DNA from: Pediococcus claussenii ATCC BAA-344
GTDB taxonomy: Bacteria > Bacillota > Bacilli > Lactobacillales > Lactobacillaceae
Direction of reading: 5' to 3'
Assembly (NCBI RefSeq): GCF_000237995.1
Contig: NC_016605.1
Location: 744,001 to 808,000 of the forward strand
Length of the DNA: 64,000 bases
Below the pieces are notes generated by a model. The model was given only the letters and a program-made list of their open reading frames with translations. It was not told where the DNA came from and did no database searches. The position numbers were made by a program, and so were the translations under genes. Shown here in pieces: positions 63,929 to 64,000 of the stretch (positions within the stretch are counted from its first letter, which is position 1; every line of letters starts with the position of its first letter).

Positions 63929-64000
63929 ATGGGAAATTCAGGAATTTACGTTGGACTGGATATTGGAACCACCTCAATAAAAGTCATTGTTGCCGAGTAT
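63929..64000 (+). CDS. ftsA: Cell division protein FtsA (partial)
   Basis: The first 24 codons are present (MGNSGIYVGLDIGTTSIKV), the phosphate-1 loop of the actin fold. TAGGAGG precedes the ATG. FtsA anchors FtsZ to the membrane. The gene continues beyond the window. About 105 bp separate it from divIB, with TATGAT at 63857-63862 as a possible -10. Confidence 0.93.
   Translation, partial: MGNSGIYVGLDIGTTSIKVIVAEY

Overview
The window is about 64 kb of AT-rich chromosome from a member of the Lactobacillaceae (Firmicutes, order Lactobacillales). The support is a complete rRNA operon with a lactobacillus-type 16S, Firmicute gene orders (alaS-ireB-ruvX-yrzB-mutS2, pepQ/ccpA back to back, comGA-GG, spxA-mecA-coiA-spxH-relQ-nadK-rluD, mraZ-rsmH-ftsL-pbp2B-mraY-murD-murG-divIB-ftsA), a pyruvate oxidase, and CcpA (cre) and PurR operators. 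Genus and species cannot be fixed by eye. I see no transposase, phage gene, CRISPR array or plasmid function; this is core chromosome with a few decaying or poorly known genes.

Layout. 1-5.6 kb: alaS end, ireB, ruvX, yrzB, mutS2, trxA, racE, rdgB (repair, redox, wall precursor). 5.7-9.4 kb: mscS, a DUF948/YtxH-like envelope pair, and pox with a strong promoter and a cre site just downstream of the predicted start point. 9.5-12.6 kb: pepQ and ccpA divergent around a cre, then glpF. 12.7-15.0 kb: a membrane protein of unknown function that seems to start at AUC, an HTH protein with a palindrome at its predicted transcription start, and an SPFH (stomatin-like) protein. 15.1-19.8 kb: hlyIII, efp (preceded by a small ORF with a Pro-Pro motif), a VanZ-RDD fusion, yebC, rbsK. 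19.9-24.5 kb: the seven-gene comG pseudopilus operon with a candidate ComX box, then a YtxK-type methyltransferase. 24.6-29.7 kb: amino-acid permease, metallophosphoesterase, yutD, yutF, a TIGR01906 membrane protein, DedA, and an S1-domain protein.

29.7-36.0 kb: a 16S-23S-5S operon without spacer tRNAs, followed by ten tRNA genes (Asn, Ser, Glu, Val, Asp, Phe, Trp, His, Leu, Cys), none encoding CCA. 36.0-38.4 kb: a DUF1275 gene broken by an in-frame stop, a small membrane protein without a normal start codon, an ABM-like protein and an MBL hydrolase. 38.6-45.7 kb: the stress/competence block spxA, mecA, coiA (two frameshifts, each at an A6 run), spxH, relQ, nadK, rluD, mgtE. 45.8-48.5 kb: divergent purA and purB with three PurR-like boxes. 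48.7-52.0 kb: cutC, a YbhE-type lactonase, an orphan sorbitol-family PTS EIIA, and an AI-2E/PerM-family protein. 52.1-64 kb: trmL, ftsK, a DUF4044-like small protein, then the division/cell-wall cluster starting at mraZ, with three AAGTGG repeats upstream, and running into ftsA.

How it works together. Two themes recur. The first is carbon control: CcpA is encoded here and cre sites lie at pox, at pepQ/ccpA and at the lactonase/PTS pair. The second is Spx/Clp proteolysis linked to competence: spxA, mecA, spxH, comG and coiA, where coiA looks inactivated while comG looks intact. The most original leads are the diproline leader peptide ahead of efp, with the YebC gene only 1.5 kb further on, and the HTH-SPFH unit with its own operator.
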